In this document: piece after piece, positions 28,642-36,836 of the stretch
Position numbering within the stretch: the first letter of the stretch is position 1
Layout: the number at the start of each line of letters is the position of its first letter
NCBI GenBank assembly: GCA_963807675.1
Contig: CAWECP010000002.1
Coordinates: 1-64,000, forward strand
Origin: Bog-473 sp963807675
GTDB taxonomy: Bacteria; Actinomycetota; Acidimicrobiia; Acidimicrobiales; RAAP-2
Reading direction: 5' to 3'
Length of the DNA stretch: 64,000 nucleotides
The notes under the pieces: model-generated
What the model saw: the letters and a program-made list of their open reading frames with translations, nothing else
What the model was told of the DNA's origin: nothing
The model's database searches: none
Program-made: the position numbers and the translations under genes

Positions 28642-30174
28642 ATGGGGCGTTGGGCAGGCGATGCCGGCGCATGCGAGAATGCAACCACCGTGTATGAGGG
28701 GACATGGGATTCCGTTCGCACCCATCGGGTGCCGGACTGGTACGAGGACGCCAAGTTGGGGGTCTTTCTCCACTGGGGCCTGTACTCGGTGCCCGGGTGG
28801 GCGCCGCGGGTACCCGACATCCAGGAGATGCTGGTCAAGAACGGCCCCAAGCGCATGCTGCGGGAGAACCCCTACGCGGAGTGGTACCTCAATACCATGC
28901 AGGTCCGGGGCAGCCCGACCCAGCGGCACCACCGCGAGGTGTACGGGGACAACTACCCCTACGACAACTTCGTCAAGACGTTCAACGACGCCTCCAGGGG
29001 CGCCAACGTCGATGCGCTGGCCGGCCTGTGCCAGGCGGCCGGGGCCCGTTACGTGGTGCTGACGACCAAGCACCACGAGGGCTTCGCACTCTGGCCTTCG
29101 TCGGTGCCGCACCCGGTCAAGGGTGCCTACCACGCCGGGCGCGACCTGGTGGGCGCCCTGACCGAGGCCGTCCGGGGCCGGCGGATGCGGATGGGGCTGT
29201 ACTACTCGGGCGGGTACGACTGGCCCTACAACGACGCGGTGCTGACCCGGGCGTCCGATGCCGTGCTGGCCGCGCCGCAGGACCGCCGGTATCTCGAGTA
29301 CGTGACCGCGCAGGTCCGGGAGCTGATCGACCGCTACGAGCCGTCCGTCCTGTGGAACGACATCTCGTGGCCCTCGGGCGGCAATCTGGCCGAGCTGTTC
29401 GCCCTCTACTACAACACCGTCGAGGACGGCGTGGTCAACGACCGCTGGGTCGAGCCGGGCTTCCGGCGGTCGTGGTTGACCGACGCCGGCCTCCGTGTGG
29501 CCGGCGCCCTCCTGCAGCTGGGTTGGCAAGTGATCCCCGAGCGCCACAAGCGCCTGACCTTCGGCGCACCCCGCCATTGCGACTTCCGCACGCCCGAGTA
29601 CGAGGCGCTGCACACTGCCTCGGCGAAGAAGTGGGAACTGGCCCGCGGCGTGGGGCACTCGTTCGGGGCCAACCGTCACGAGCGGCCCGAGGACATCATT
29701 TCGGACACCGAGCTGATTCAGATGTTCTGTGACGTGGTCTCGAAGAACGGGAACCTGCTCATCGGCGTGGGACCGCGCCCCGACGGGACCATCCCCGAAT
29801 CGCAGCAGGCACCGCTGCGGGGCCTGGGCTCCTGGTTGGAGGCCAACGGCGAGGCCATCTACGGCAGCCGTGCCTGGATGATGCCGGAATCGGAGGCGGC
29901 GGACGGGACGCCGCTGCGCTTCACCTTGTCGGGGGACGGCGTCTACTGCCTCGTCCTGGGGATGCCGGCCGGGCGGCGGATTGTGCTGCGAGCGATCGAC
30001 GCCGGGCGGGTGAGCCGGGTGCGCGTGGTGGCGACCGGGGAGCTGGCCGAGTGGTCGGAGGAAGACGGGGCGCTGGTGGTGACGCTGCCGGATCGGCTGC
30101 CCATGTCGGCCGTGACGGCGCTCGATCTGGGTGAGGGGGTGCGGGCCCGCTTGGCGACGGCGGGTCCGACCTAA
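28642..30174 (+). CDS. GH29 alpha-L-fucosidase
   Basis: About 510 residues. ATG 28642 follows AGGGGGACAGG. GH29 landmarks are KLGVFLHWGLYSVPGWAP at the N-terminus, YVVLTTKHHEGFALWPS, GLYYSGGYDWPY and LWNDISWP, whose Asp is the expected catalytic nucleophile; NGNLLIGVGPRPDGTIP follows the barrel. A small beta domain ends the protein. There is no signal peptide, so it is probably cytosolic, acting on imported or internal fucosylated glycans. No transporter is adjacent. Confidence 0.9.
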   Translation: MGRWAGDAGACENATTVYEGTWDSVRTHRVPDWYEDAKLGVFLHWGLYSVPGWAPRVPDIQEMLVKNGPKRMLRENPYAEWYLNTMQVRGSPTQRHHREVYGDNYPYDNFVKTFNDASRGANVDALAGLCQAAGARYVVLTTKHHEGFALWPSSVPHPVKGAYHAGRDLVGALTEAVRGRRMRMGLYYSGGYDWPYNDAVLTRASDAVLAAPQDRRYLEYVTAQVRELIDRYEPSVLWNDISWPSGGNLAELFALYYNTVEDGVVNDRWVEPGFRRSWLTDAGLRVAGALLQLGWQVIPERHKRLTFGAPRHCDFRTPEYEALHTASAKKWELARGVGHSFGANRHERPEDIISDTELIQMFCDVVSKNGNLLIGVGPRPDGTIPESQQAPLRGLGSWLEANGEAIYGSRAWMMPESEAADGTPLRFTLSGDGVYCLVLGMPAGRRIVLRAIDAGRVSRVRVVATGELAEWSEEDGALVVTLPDRLPMSAVTALDLGEGVRARLATAGPT

Positions 30175-30249
30175 AGACCTCGGGGGGTCGGCTTCCCAGC
30201 CCTCGGCGCGTGGAGAGGAAGACCCCGACGAGGAGGTCGCCCGTCTGCC

Positions 30250-30778
30250 TACGACTGCGCCCTCCCGGGCGAAGACAGACACTTCGTCAGGCTGCAGGAG
30301 CGACAGCGCGCCAACCTCTTGCGCATTGCCACGCACAAGCACTACATCGTGACCGAGTGGCCGGACGGAACGCTCATTTGGGAGCCGGCGGAAGTGGACA
30401 CCGTCTCGGAGCGCAAGTTACTGGAGAACACCGCGCTCAGAGCATCCGTCGCCGCCGACTTGGAGAACCCGACGCGCCTCGCGGTTCGCAACCGTCGACG
30501 CGATCCCGATCGACGTCGCAGCGCTCACCTGCGATTCGGTCGTGAAGAGGACGTGCTCTTGGCGCAGCTCGAGACCGACCCCACTCTCAACGCGGAGCTT
30601 CTGGGCGCTGGACCAACTGGAGGCGCATCCGGAACATCCGTGGTGCCGCCACCAGCACTTCGGGCACCTCGGCCTCCGGGGAGTCTCCTTCGTCCACGAC
30701 GGGCGGCAGTGGCTCACCCTCTGGAGCTCGCTCGACGCCGACGACGTCGTCGTGCACGCCGTCGTGCCTGCTCCGTAG
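30250..30778 (+). pseudogene. degenerate two-part small module, possibly toxin-antitoxin-like
   Basis: One frame, about 30250-30500, reads ERQRANLLRIATHKHYIVTE and on through LIWEPAEVDTVSERKLLENT. A second frame then ends at TAG 30776-30778 with HFGHLGLRGVSFVHDGRQW and SSLDADDVVVHAVVPAP. Both read like real protein, without clear starts. The second ending loosely recalls RelE/ParE-like proteins. Size and order would suit an antitoxin-toxin pair, but no family match is firm. Confidence 0.25.
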
Positions 30779-31126
30779 CGAGGAGCGGCGACGCCGCGCG
30801 CACCGTCTCGCCCACAACGCAAAACGTTTAACCAATTCGGTGACTTTTTGCCCTAGCGCGCGAGGCCGCCACGCATCAAAAATGTGTCAGACGACGACGG
30901 TCGCCGGGCGAGCACACCGGATCAACGAGGATCGGGCAGTGCCGAGGTGGTGGTGGCGCAGGACGGAGGAGCTTCGCTGCCGACACCCCCCTCCCCCGGC
31001 GATCGCCGTCTGGTTTCGGGCGGCGTGGACCGGAAGGGGGACCCCGGTCCAACCGCCCGTATTTTTCTCAGCGGACTCGCTCCCTCCCGTTCTTCCGTTC
31101 CACGCGTGCGGACGCCGCGACTCTCT

Positions 31127-31254
31127 TCTTTCAGGACTCGGTGAAATACACCCACACACTTCGTCGCTCTTTCAGGACTCGGTGAAAGCAGACACTCCTG
31201 TTTTCTTTCCGGACAGATCGACTCTTTCAAGGGTTGTTGAAACCAAAAGGTTTC
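31127..31254. repeat. array of short inverted-repeat units 3' of the thioesterase gene
   Basis: TCTTTCAGGACTCGGTGAAA occurs twice, identically (31127-31146, 31168-31187), and a third diverged copy is at 31223-31242. Each is TTTCA-N8-TGAAA, a short hairpin. A further hairpin, GAAACC-AAAA-GGTTTC, fills 31239-31254, only 3 bases from the leftward thioesterase stop. They may be stacked terminators for that gene or a small dispersed repeat. The surrounding 30779-31126 holds no gene. Confidence 0.6.
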
Positions 31255-31257
31255 TCG

Positions 31258-31704
31258 TCAATGTGAAAGCACGAGCTGCGTCTGGGTGACGCGGGCCACC
31301 AGCCGGTCGTCTTGATCCTTGACGTCGGTCTCGACCACGATCACCGTCCGACCCACATGGAGCGGGCGCGACGTCGCCTCGATGTACCCCTCCTGCACCC
31401 CGCGCATGAAGTTCGTCTTCGACTCGACCGTCGTGGTGGCCTTGGCCGACTCGGGCAGGTTGAGAAAAGCGCAGGCCGCACCGGTGCTGTCGGCCAGCGC
31501 CATCACGGCGCCGCCGTGCAGCCGGCGGCCGCTGGTGCACAGCGCTGGCGCCCAGTTCAGGCGGGCTTTTACCTCCGCCGGCCTCACGGTGGAGAACACG
31601 GCGCCTATCAGCTTGGTGAACGGCATGAGGTCGAGCATCCCCTCGGGCGTCCCGATGGCGCTCCGGGCAGATGCAAGGGTCGGTGCTTCGTCGTCGGTGG
31701 TCAC
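31258..31704 (-). CDS. PaaI-type hotdog thioesterase
   Basis: 148 residues. The hotdog core is visible as GRRLHGGAVMALADSTGAAC, with HGG and the following Asp matching the PaaI active-site helix, then SKTNFMRGVQEG and ARVTQTQLVL. It should hydrolyse acyl-CoA thioesters, often aromatic or medium-chain. It stands alone, with hairpins directly downstream of its stop. Confidence 0.8.
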   Translation of the reverse strand: MTTDDEAPTLASARSAIGTPEGMLDLMPFTKLIGAVFSTVRPAEVKARLNWAPALCTSGRRLHGGAVMALADSTGAACAFLNLPESAKATTTVESKTNFMRGVQEGYIEATSRPLHVGRTVIVVETDVKDQDDRLVARVTQTQLVLSH

Positions 31705-32035
31705 GCGCGGGAGGCTACCCAGCCGCGAGTTGTGCGTGCAGTGTCGGGGAGGGGCCGATGGCGGTGACCAATGGCTCTACCCGCGCGCCCAACCGTTCTG
31801 CATCATCCATGCATGGACGACGGCCGCCGGTGTTGCAGCTCACGATCATTCGATCCGGCACGATCCCGAACAGGGAAGGGTCGTTTCTTGGTCGGAAGGG
31901 GGACCCCTTCCTTCGGCGGCCGTCGTTCCATTTTCCGCGAGAAGTCCCGTGTCGTGTACCGCGCCTGTGATCGAGCCGGGGTCCGCCGCTTGCGGAGCGC
32001 CCGCAGGTAGGGTCCCGACCGAGGCCTCGCGGCAC
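31705..32035. other. intergenic with palindromes between divergent thioesterase and SDR genes
   Basis: No gene is seen in 331 bases. TCCATGCATGGA at 31806-31817 is a perfect 12-base palindrome. GGAAGGGG-GA-CCCCTTCC at 31894-31911 is a strong hairpin. The 15-mer CGGAAGGGGGACCCC inside it also occurs at 31031-31045, left of the thioesterase gene. These could be operators or a dispersed repeat flanking that gene. Confidence 0.35.
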
Positions 32036-32881
32036 ATGGACATACAAGGCAAGAGCTGCATCGTCACCGGTGCGTCGTCGGGTATCGGGGCCGCCACGGC
32101 CCGGCACCTTTACGGGCTCGGCGCCAAGGTCACGCTGGCCGCCCGCCGCACCGACCGCATCGAAGCACTGGCCGCCGAGCTGCCGGGCACACGTGCCGTC
32201 ACCACCGACGTCACCAACCCGGCGCACATCCGGCGCCTCGTCTGCGAGGCGATCACCACCTTCGGAGGCATCGACGTCCTCGTGAACAACGCCGGGCAGG
32301 GACTGAATGTCTCGCTCCTGGAGCTCGACCCGATCGACCTGCGCGCCGTCTTCGAGCTCAGCGTCGTGGCCCCCCTCGTGGCCACGCAGAGCGTCCTGCC
32401 GGCCATGGTGGCCGCCGGTGGCGGCGCCGTGGTCAATGTCAGTTCCGCCTCCACCCTGCGCGCCGTGCCGGGGGTGGGTGGCTACGCGGCCACCAAGTCG
32501 GCCCTCAACATGCTCTCGGAGGTCGGCCGGCTCGAGTTGGCCGACAAGGGCGTGACGCTGTCGGTCGTCTACCCCTGCGTCACGGACACCGAATTTCACA
32601 GCGTCCTGCGCGCCGGCCATGCCCCGGCCCGCGCCGGGACCATGGACGGCGACGCTCCTGAGCTGGTGGCCCAGGCGATCGTGTTCGCCGTCAGGACCGG
32701 CGAAGCCCACGTGCTCGTGAACGATCCGCCGCAGGTGATCGATCCCCGGCACACGGACGTCGAGCGCCGGCCCTCGCGTTCGGCGAGGAACGGGACGATC
32801 GGCACGCACTCTGCACCGGACGCGGCAACCGAGGCCATGCCCACGATGTGGGCAGAGGTGGTGGCTGGGGTCCGGACATGA
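32036..32881 (+). CDS. short-chain dehydrogenase/reductase
   Basis: 281 residues from ATG 32036, where MDIQGKSCIVTGASSGIGAA gives the Rossmann TGxxxGIG. NNAGQ, the Ser in NVSSAST and the YAATK catalytic pair are all present. It is a classical NAD(P)-dependent oxidoreductase; the substrate is not predictable. The stop overlaps the next start (ATGA, 32878-32881), so the two are translationally coupled. Confidence 0.85.
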   Translation: MDIQGKSCIVTGASSGIGAATARHLYGLGAKVTLAARRTDRIEALAAELPGTRAVTTDVTNPAHIRRLVCEAITTFGGIDVLVNNAGQGLNVSLLELDPIDLRAVFELSVVAPLVATQSVLPAMVAAGGGAVVNVSSASTLRAVPGVGGYAATKSALNMLSEVGRLELADKGVTLSVVYPCVTDTEFHSVLRAGHAPARAGTMDGDAPELVAQAIVFAVRTGEAHVLVNDPPQVIDPRHTDVERRPSRSARNGTIGTHSAPDAATEAMPTMWAEVVAGVRT

Positions 32882-33750
32882 TCCTGGTGACCGGCGCCAG
32901 CGGCCAGACGGGTCGCAGCGTGGTCGACGTGCTCGTCGCAACCGGTGAGCACGTGCGGGCCTTTGACATCGCCCCGCGCGTGAAGGAGCTCGCGCACCAC
33001 GATCGGGTCGACGTGATGATGGCCGACATGTCGGATCCCGCCGCGGTGAGCGAGGCGATGAAGGGGGTGCGCACCGTGGTCCACATCGGGCCGGTCCTGC
33101 ACCCGCAGGAAGCCGACCTGGGCCACATCATGGTGTCGGCGGCCCGGCGGGCCCAAGTCGAGCACTTCGTGCTCTTCTCGGTCATGCACCCCCAGCTCGA
33201 GGCGCTGCCCAACCACGCGGCCAAGCTCGAGGTGGAGCGTCACCTGCTCATGTCCCGGCTGCCCTTCACCGTCCTGCAGCCCACGTACTACATGCAGAAC
33301 GTCAACGTGGAACTGGCCCTGGCGAGCGGCGTGCTCCGTCAGCCCTTCAGCCTCGACAGCAAGGTGACGCTGGTCGACGTGGGCAACGTGGCCACCATCA
33401 CGGCGCAGGTGGTGACCAAGGGGCCGTCGCACTTCTTCGCCACCTACCAGCTGTGCGGCGCCGATCGGCGTACGACCCGCGAGCTGGCACAGATCCTCTC
33501 GGACGAGTCGGGTCGCCCGGTGCGGCCCGAGCCGGCCACCGTGGCGATCGGCCGCGAGTCGGGGCCGGGATCGACCGAGGACGAGGACTTCCGGGCCGAC
33601 ACCTTGGTGGCCCTGATCGACCACTACGAGCGTTACGGACTCAACGGGAACGCCAACGTACTGACCTGGCTGCTCGGGCGTCGGCCGACGACCTTCGCCG
33701 AGTACGTGCGGAGGTGCCTGGCCGAACCCGGTTCGCCGCATGCTGCTTGA
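32878..33750 (+). CDS. NmrA-like NAD(P)-binding protein
   Basis: 290 residues. MILVTGASGQTGRSVVDVLV is the atypical SDR glycine motif, followed by FDIAPRVKEL, VHIGPVLHP and LPFTVLQPTYYMQNV, matching the NmrA/atypical SDR family. Such proteins act as redox sensors or as oxidoreductases. Its ATG sits within the stop of the upstream SDR gene, implying a joint function. The end overlaps a tiny membrane ORF. Confidence 0.8.
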   Translation: MILVTGASGQTGRSVVDVLVATGEHVRAFDIAPRVKELAHHDRVDVMMADMSDPAAVSEAMKGVRTVVHIGPVLHPQEADLGHIMVSAARRAQVEHFVLFSVMHPQLEALPNHAAKLEVERHLLMSRLPFTVLQPTYYMQNVNVELALASGVLRQPFSLDSKVTLVDVGNVATITAQVVTKGPSHFFATYQLCGADRRTTRELAQILSDESGRPVRPEPATVAIGRESGPGSTEDEDFRADTLVALIDHYERYGLNGNANVLTWLLGRRPTTFAEYVRRCLAEPGSPHAA

Positions 33751-33826
33751 CCGGTTCCTCATCGGCCTGGTCATCAGCCTCTACCTGATGGCCAAAAGCA
33801 TCTACGGACTGGTCAGCGGGCGTTAG
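33740..33826 (+). CDS. 28-residue single-pass membrane peptide (candidate)
   Basis: ATG 33740 overlaps the last 11 bases of the NmrA gene and reads MLLDRFLIGLVISLYLMAKS, ending YGLVSGR at TAG 33824-33826. Almost the whole peptide is one hydrophobic helix with a basic end, a typical bacterial small membrane protein. Its TAG overlaps the TAA of the convergent dioxygenase gene. Coupled translation from the NmrA stop is plausible; there is no independent evidence of expression. Confidence 0.35.
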   Translation: MLLDRFLIGLVISLYLMAKSIYGLVSGR

Positions 33827-34770
33827 GCGCGACGCCCCCACCGGCGCGGCGACGGGTCGAGGTCGACGAAGCGCGACGGCGGCAGGGCGCCGCCGGGGCG
33901 CGGCGGGCGCCCCAGGCCGTCGTGGCCCCCACCGTCGTCAAAGAGGCTGAGCCCGGCCGGCACGGGGCGCCACCAGTCGGTGCCCGAGAACAGTCGGGAG
34001 CCCATCTCGTGGCCGTTCGGCCCGATGACCATGCGCCGTGGTGCTGGCAGGTCGGCCAGCTGCCAGCGGTACTCAGCCGAGAACCGCAGGCGAGCCGCGC
34101 GGTTGGGCAGGGCCGCATGGGTGGTCAGGCAATGGAACACCAGGACGTCACCGGGCTCGTAGTCCGCCGTGCGCCAGCCGCGCTCGAGCCGCTCGAGGGG
34201 CCGGTGGCGTACCCGGGCCGAGGTCTGGCTCCCCGGCAACAGGGCCAGGCCGCCGAGGCTGACCGGCACGTGACCCAGGGGAACCCAGCAGGTGAACATG
34301 TCCTGCACCGCCCTGTAGTCCTGGTGCACCACGTTGCCGGGCTGGCGCGGCACGAGCGACGACGGGTACACCAGGCGCGGCATCTTGAGCGGGTAACAGA
34401 AGCCGGCCGGCCCCATCACCTGGCCCATGAGCGCGGCGAGTGGCGAGTCGAAGGGAATGGCGTTGAACCCCGGATCGGCGAGAATGCGCCGATAGCCGGG
34501 ATCGCCGAAGGCGTCGCGCATGGCCACGGCGCGTACGGGCGGCCGCGGCAGGGCGGTGACCGGGTCGCCCCCGCCCTCGGTCCAGCCGGCCGCCTGCAAC
34601 GCGGCCAGCCCGGCCCGGCCGACGTCGGTGACCCGGTTGCGGTCGAGCAGACCCCGCATGAAGACGTAGCCGTCGCGCCGGACGAGCGCGCGCAGCGCCT
34701 GCCAGTCCCCGAACAGGGCCCGGGAATCCAGCAATTCGGATCCGGTCGTGGTGACGGTCGTGGACGTCAT
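33823..34770 (-). CDS. phytanoyl-CoA dioxygenase family protein
   Basis: 315 residues from ATG 34770. The Fe(II)/2-oxoglutarate oxygenase facial triad is visible as VVHQDY (HxD) and FHCLTTHAALPN (distal His), with RLRFSAEYRW supplying the 2-oxoglutarate-binding Arg. It should hydroxylate a lipid or secondary-metabolite substrate. The frame is open upstream to 35052, but MTSTTVTTTGSELLDS is the natural beginning. It is convergent with the NmrA operon, with stops overlapping by 4 bases. Confidence 0.85.
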   Translation of the reverse strand: MTSTTVTTTGSELLDSRALFGDWQALRALVRRDGYVFMRGLLDRNRVTDVGRAGLAALQAAGWTEGGGDPVTALPRPPVRAVAMRDAFGDPGYRRILADPGFNAIPFDSPLAALMGQVMGPAGFCYPLKMPRLVYPSSLVPRQPGNVVHQDYRAVQDMFTCWVPLGHVPVSLGGLALLPGSQTSARVRHRPLERLERGWRTADYEPGDVLVFHCLTTHAALPNRAARLRFSAEYRWQLADLPAPRRMVIGPNGHEMGSRLFSGTDWWRPVPAGLSLFDDGGGHDGLGRPPRPGGALPPSRFVDLDPSPRRWGRRA

Positions 34771-34923
34771 ACCCCCATGGTGCACGCGCCGTGTGAGGGA
34801 TGTGTGAAGCCATGGCGGCCGTTCCCGGCTCCGGCGGTCCAGCGGCCGGCGGTCCATCCACCGTCTCTTGGGCTGGTGGGATAGGTTCGCCCCGGCCCAC
34901 CAGACACCGAGGGAGGTGCACCC

Positions 34924-35157
34924 ATGTTGATCGCCTATTCGTGGCCGCTGCTCAGCCTGTTCTGGACGTTCCTCGAGTTCGCCGCCGTCTTCCTGTTCCT
35001 CTTCTTCATCCTGTGGTGCTTCGTCGACAACTTCCGCCGCCTGGACCACCACGGGCTGGCCAAGGCCGGCTGGACCGTCGTGATCCTCTTCCTGCCAGTG
35101 ATCGGGGCGCTGATCTACGTCATGGCACGCCCGGCGGACGCCCGGCTGTCGACCTGA
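34924..35157 (+). CDS. small PLDc_N-type membrane protein
   Basis: 77 residues with two membrane helices (LFWTFLEFAAVFLFLFFILW and TVVILFLPVIGALIYVMA) separated by CFVDNFRRLDHHGLAKAG. This matches the N-terminal half of the SHOCT proteins at 25522 and 39811, but the SHOCT tail is absent. GGGAGGTG lies upstream of the ATG. Its end overlaps the convergent NAT gene by 38 bases. Confidence 0.75.
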   Translation: MLIAYSWPLLSLFWTFLEFAAVFLFLFFILWCFVDNFRRLDHHGLAKAGWTVVILFLPVIGALIYVMARPADARLST

Positions 35158-35972
35158 GCGACCCGCGCCGGTCGCGCAGGGTCAGTCGCCCATCGGGCCC
35201 GAGCAGCACGCCCGGGATGCCGAGCCGCTGGTCGAGCAGCGCCGGCACGTCGGCCAGTGCCACCTCGGTCACGCTCGACGCGCCGCCGACCGGTCGTTCC
35301 ACCAGCACGGCGGCGTCACCGGCGAACACCGACAGGCAGCGGTCCGCCAGCCGCATCCCGGTCATGACGCCCGTCACGAACGACGACTCGGGGTGCGTCG
35401 ACGTGTACCAGTTGTTCACCACGACGTCGACGGGCTCGGCCGGCTCGGGGACGAAGCCGTACATGCTCGTCCAGCCGCCGTCCTGGAAGACCTGGGTCAC
35501 CCATTCCGCGCCGTCCTGCACCACCCGGTAGCGCCAGCCGGACTGCTCCGTCTCGGTCCCGAGCTCGAAGGGCAGCGGGTCGAGCAGCCCGCCACCGCCG
35601 AAGCCGACGTCGGCCAGCCAGGTGCCGCGCCCGTCGCGGACGCGGAGCAGCAGGTGGTTGAGCGGGCGGGGCGAGCCCTCGGGACCCAGGCGCACCCGGG
35701 CCAGCATCGGGTCGACCTCCAGGCCGAGCGATCCGAGCGCGGCCGCCAGCAGCGTGTTGTGCTCGAAGCAGTAGCCGCCGCGCCGGCGCGTCACCAATCT
35801 TGTCCTCGAGGTCGGCCGGCTCGAGCGAGACGGGCTGGCCCGAATAGGGGTCGAAGTTCTCGAACGATATGTGCGTGGCGTGCGCCCGGTGGACCTGGGC
35901 CAGGCCCGGCTCGGGCATGCCGCCCAGGCCGATGCGCTCGAGGTAGGCCTCGAGGTTCACGAGTTGGGACAC
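35120..35972 (-). CDS. nat: arylamine N-acetyltransferase (NAT), one frame change
   Basis: Starts at GTG 35972 (SQLVNLEAYLERIG). THISFENFDPYSGQPVSL is the NAT substrate-loop signature. The frame changes near 35800, between LEPADLEDK and VTRRRGGYCFEHN; the latter holds the catalytic Cys (RGGxCxExN). The His (NHLLLRV) and Asp (LADVGFGG) of the triad follow. The joined protein, about 283 residues, has full NAT length. It acetylates arylamines and hydrazines from acetyl-CoA. Every catalytic residue is kept, so a sequencing indel is more likely than a pseudogene. Confidence 0.85.
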
Positions 35973-36144
35973 CGGAGAGAAGGTAGTCGCGCCCCCCGGG
36001 AAGGCACCCTGGGATCGGCCCGGGATCGGGGCCGTGGCCGCCGACGCACCGCCGGGCCGCCGTCCCTCGGGGGGTTTTCGCCACCCGCATTTAGGGGGTA
36101 TGGTGACCCGCATTCCGGGAGGGGACAGGCCCCAGGGAGGCGGA

Positions 36145-36336
36145 ATGCAGAGCAGCAATCATCAGCCCAAGGTGAGCCAACGTCCGGACCGCACCTGGGT
36201 GGTGGACTGCGCCCAGTGCCGGAACGACCCCACCTCGGACCTTCCCATCGGGATCGGCATGCCCCTGCGCGACCGGGAGACGGCCGAGCGCCTGCGTGAG
36301 AACCACGCCGGCCGCCCGCAGCGGGTGGCCGTCTGA
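36145..36336 (+). CDS. small hypothetical protein with CxxC
   Basis: 63 residues from ATG 36145, preceded by GGGAGGCGG. Reads TWVVDCAQCRNDPTSDLPIG then PLRDRETAERLRENHAGR. The single CxxC could bind half a zinc site or be redox-active. It is followed 13 bases later by the DUF302 gene, a likely operon partner. No family is recognised. Confidence 0.5.
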   Translation: MQSSNHQPKVSQRPDRTWVVDCAQCRNDPTSDLPIGIGMPLRDRETAERLRENHAGRPQRVAV

Positions 36337-36349
36337 GCCGAGCAGCGCC

Positions 36350-36760
36350 ATGAGCGAGCCCGACAGCGGCAGCGGTGCCGGCGGCGTCACCAAGGCCAGC
36401 ACCCTCTCCGTGGCCGACACCGTCGACCGGTTGGTCGAGCTCTGTCGGACCAAGGGCCTCAAGGTCTTCGCCGTCATCGACCAGGCGGCCGAAGCGCGCT
36501 ACGTGGGCCTCGACCTCCGTGAGACCGTCCTGGTCCTCTTCGGCAACCCGGCCGCCGGCACGCCCGTCATGGCGGCCTCACCGCTGTCGGCGCTCGACCT
36601 GCCGCTCAAGGTCCTGATCTGGGCCGACCCGGAGCGGGGGACGCAGGTCAGCTACACCGACCCGGCCGTCCTCGCCACCCGCTACGGCCTCGGGCCCGAG
36701 CTCGAGGCCGCCCTGGCCGGCGTCAACGGGCTGACCGACGCGCTCGTCGCCGCGACCTGA
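36350..36760 (+). CDS. DUF302 family protein
   Basis: 136 residues. Core features of DUF302 are present: TVDRLVELCRTKGLKVFAVID, the ETVLVLFGNPAAGTPVM segment (key residues VLxFGNPxxGT), PLKVLIWAD and VSYTDPAVLATRYGL. This is a small alpha/beta fold of unknown function, often in stress-related clusters. Cytosolic; likely co-transcribed with the CxxC protein. Confidence 0.85.
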   Translation: MSEPDSGSGAGGVTKASTLSVADTVDRLVELCRTKGLKVFAVIDQAAEARYVGLDLRETVLVLFGNPAAGTPVMAASPLSALDLPLKVLIWADPERGTQVSYTDPAVLATRYGLGPELEAALAGVNGLTDALVAAT

Positions 36761-36836
36761 CCGCCGCCACACCGGGAACCCGACCGACCGCCACCTCGCC
36801 CGAGGGGACCGGTACCGGCGCGTTCTGGGCGGCCGG

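Noticed and set aside
28624..30342. Minus-strand open frame over the fucosidase gene
   Set aside because: High-GC antisense artefact; the GH29 motifs on the plus strand settle the coding strand.
31127..31242. CRISPR array from repeated TCTTTCAGGACTCGGTGAAA
   Set aside because: Only two exact copies and one diverged copy are present, spacing is 41 and 55 bases, spacers would be 21 and 35 bases, and no cas gene is present.
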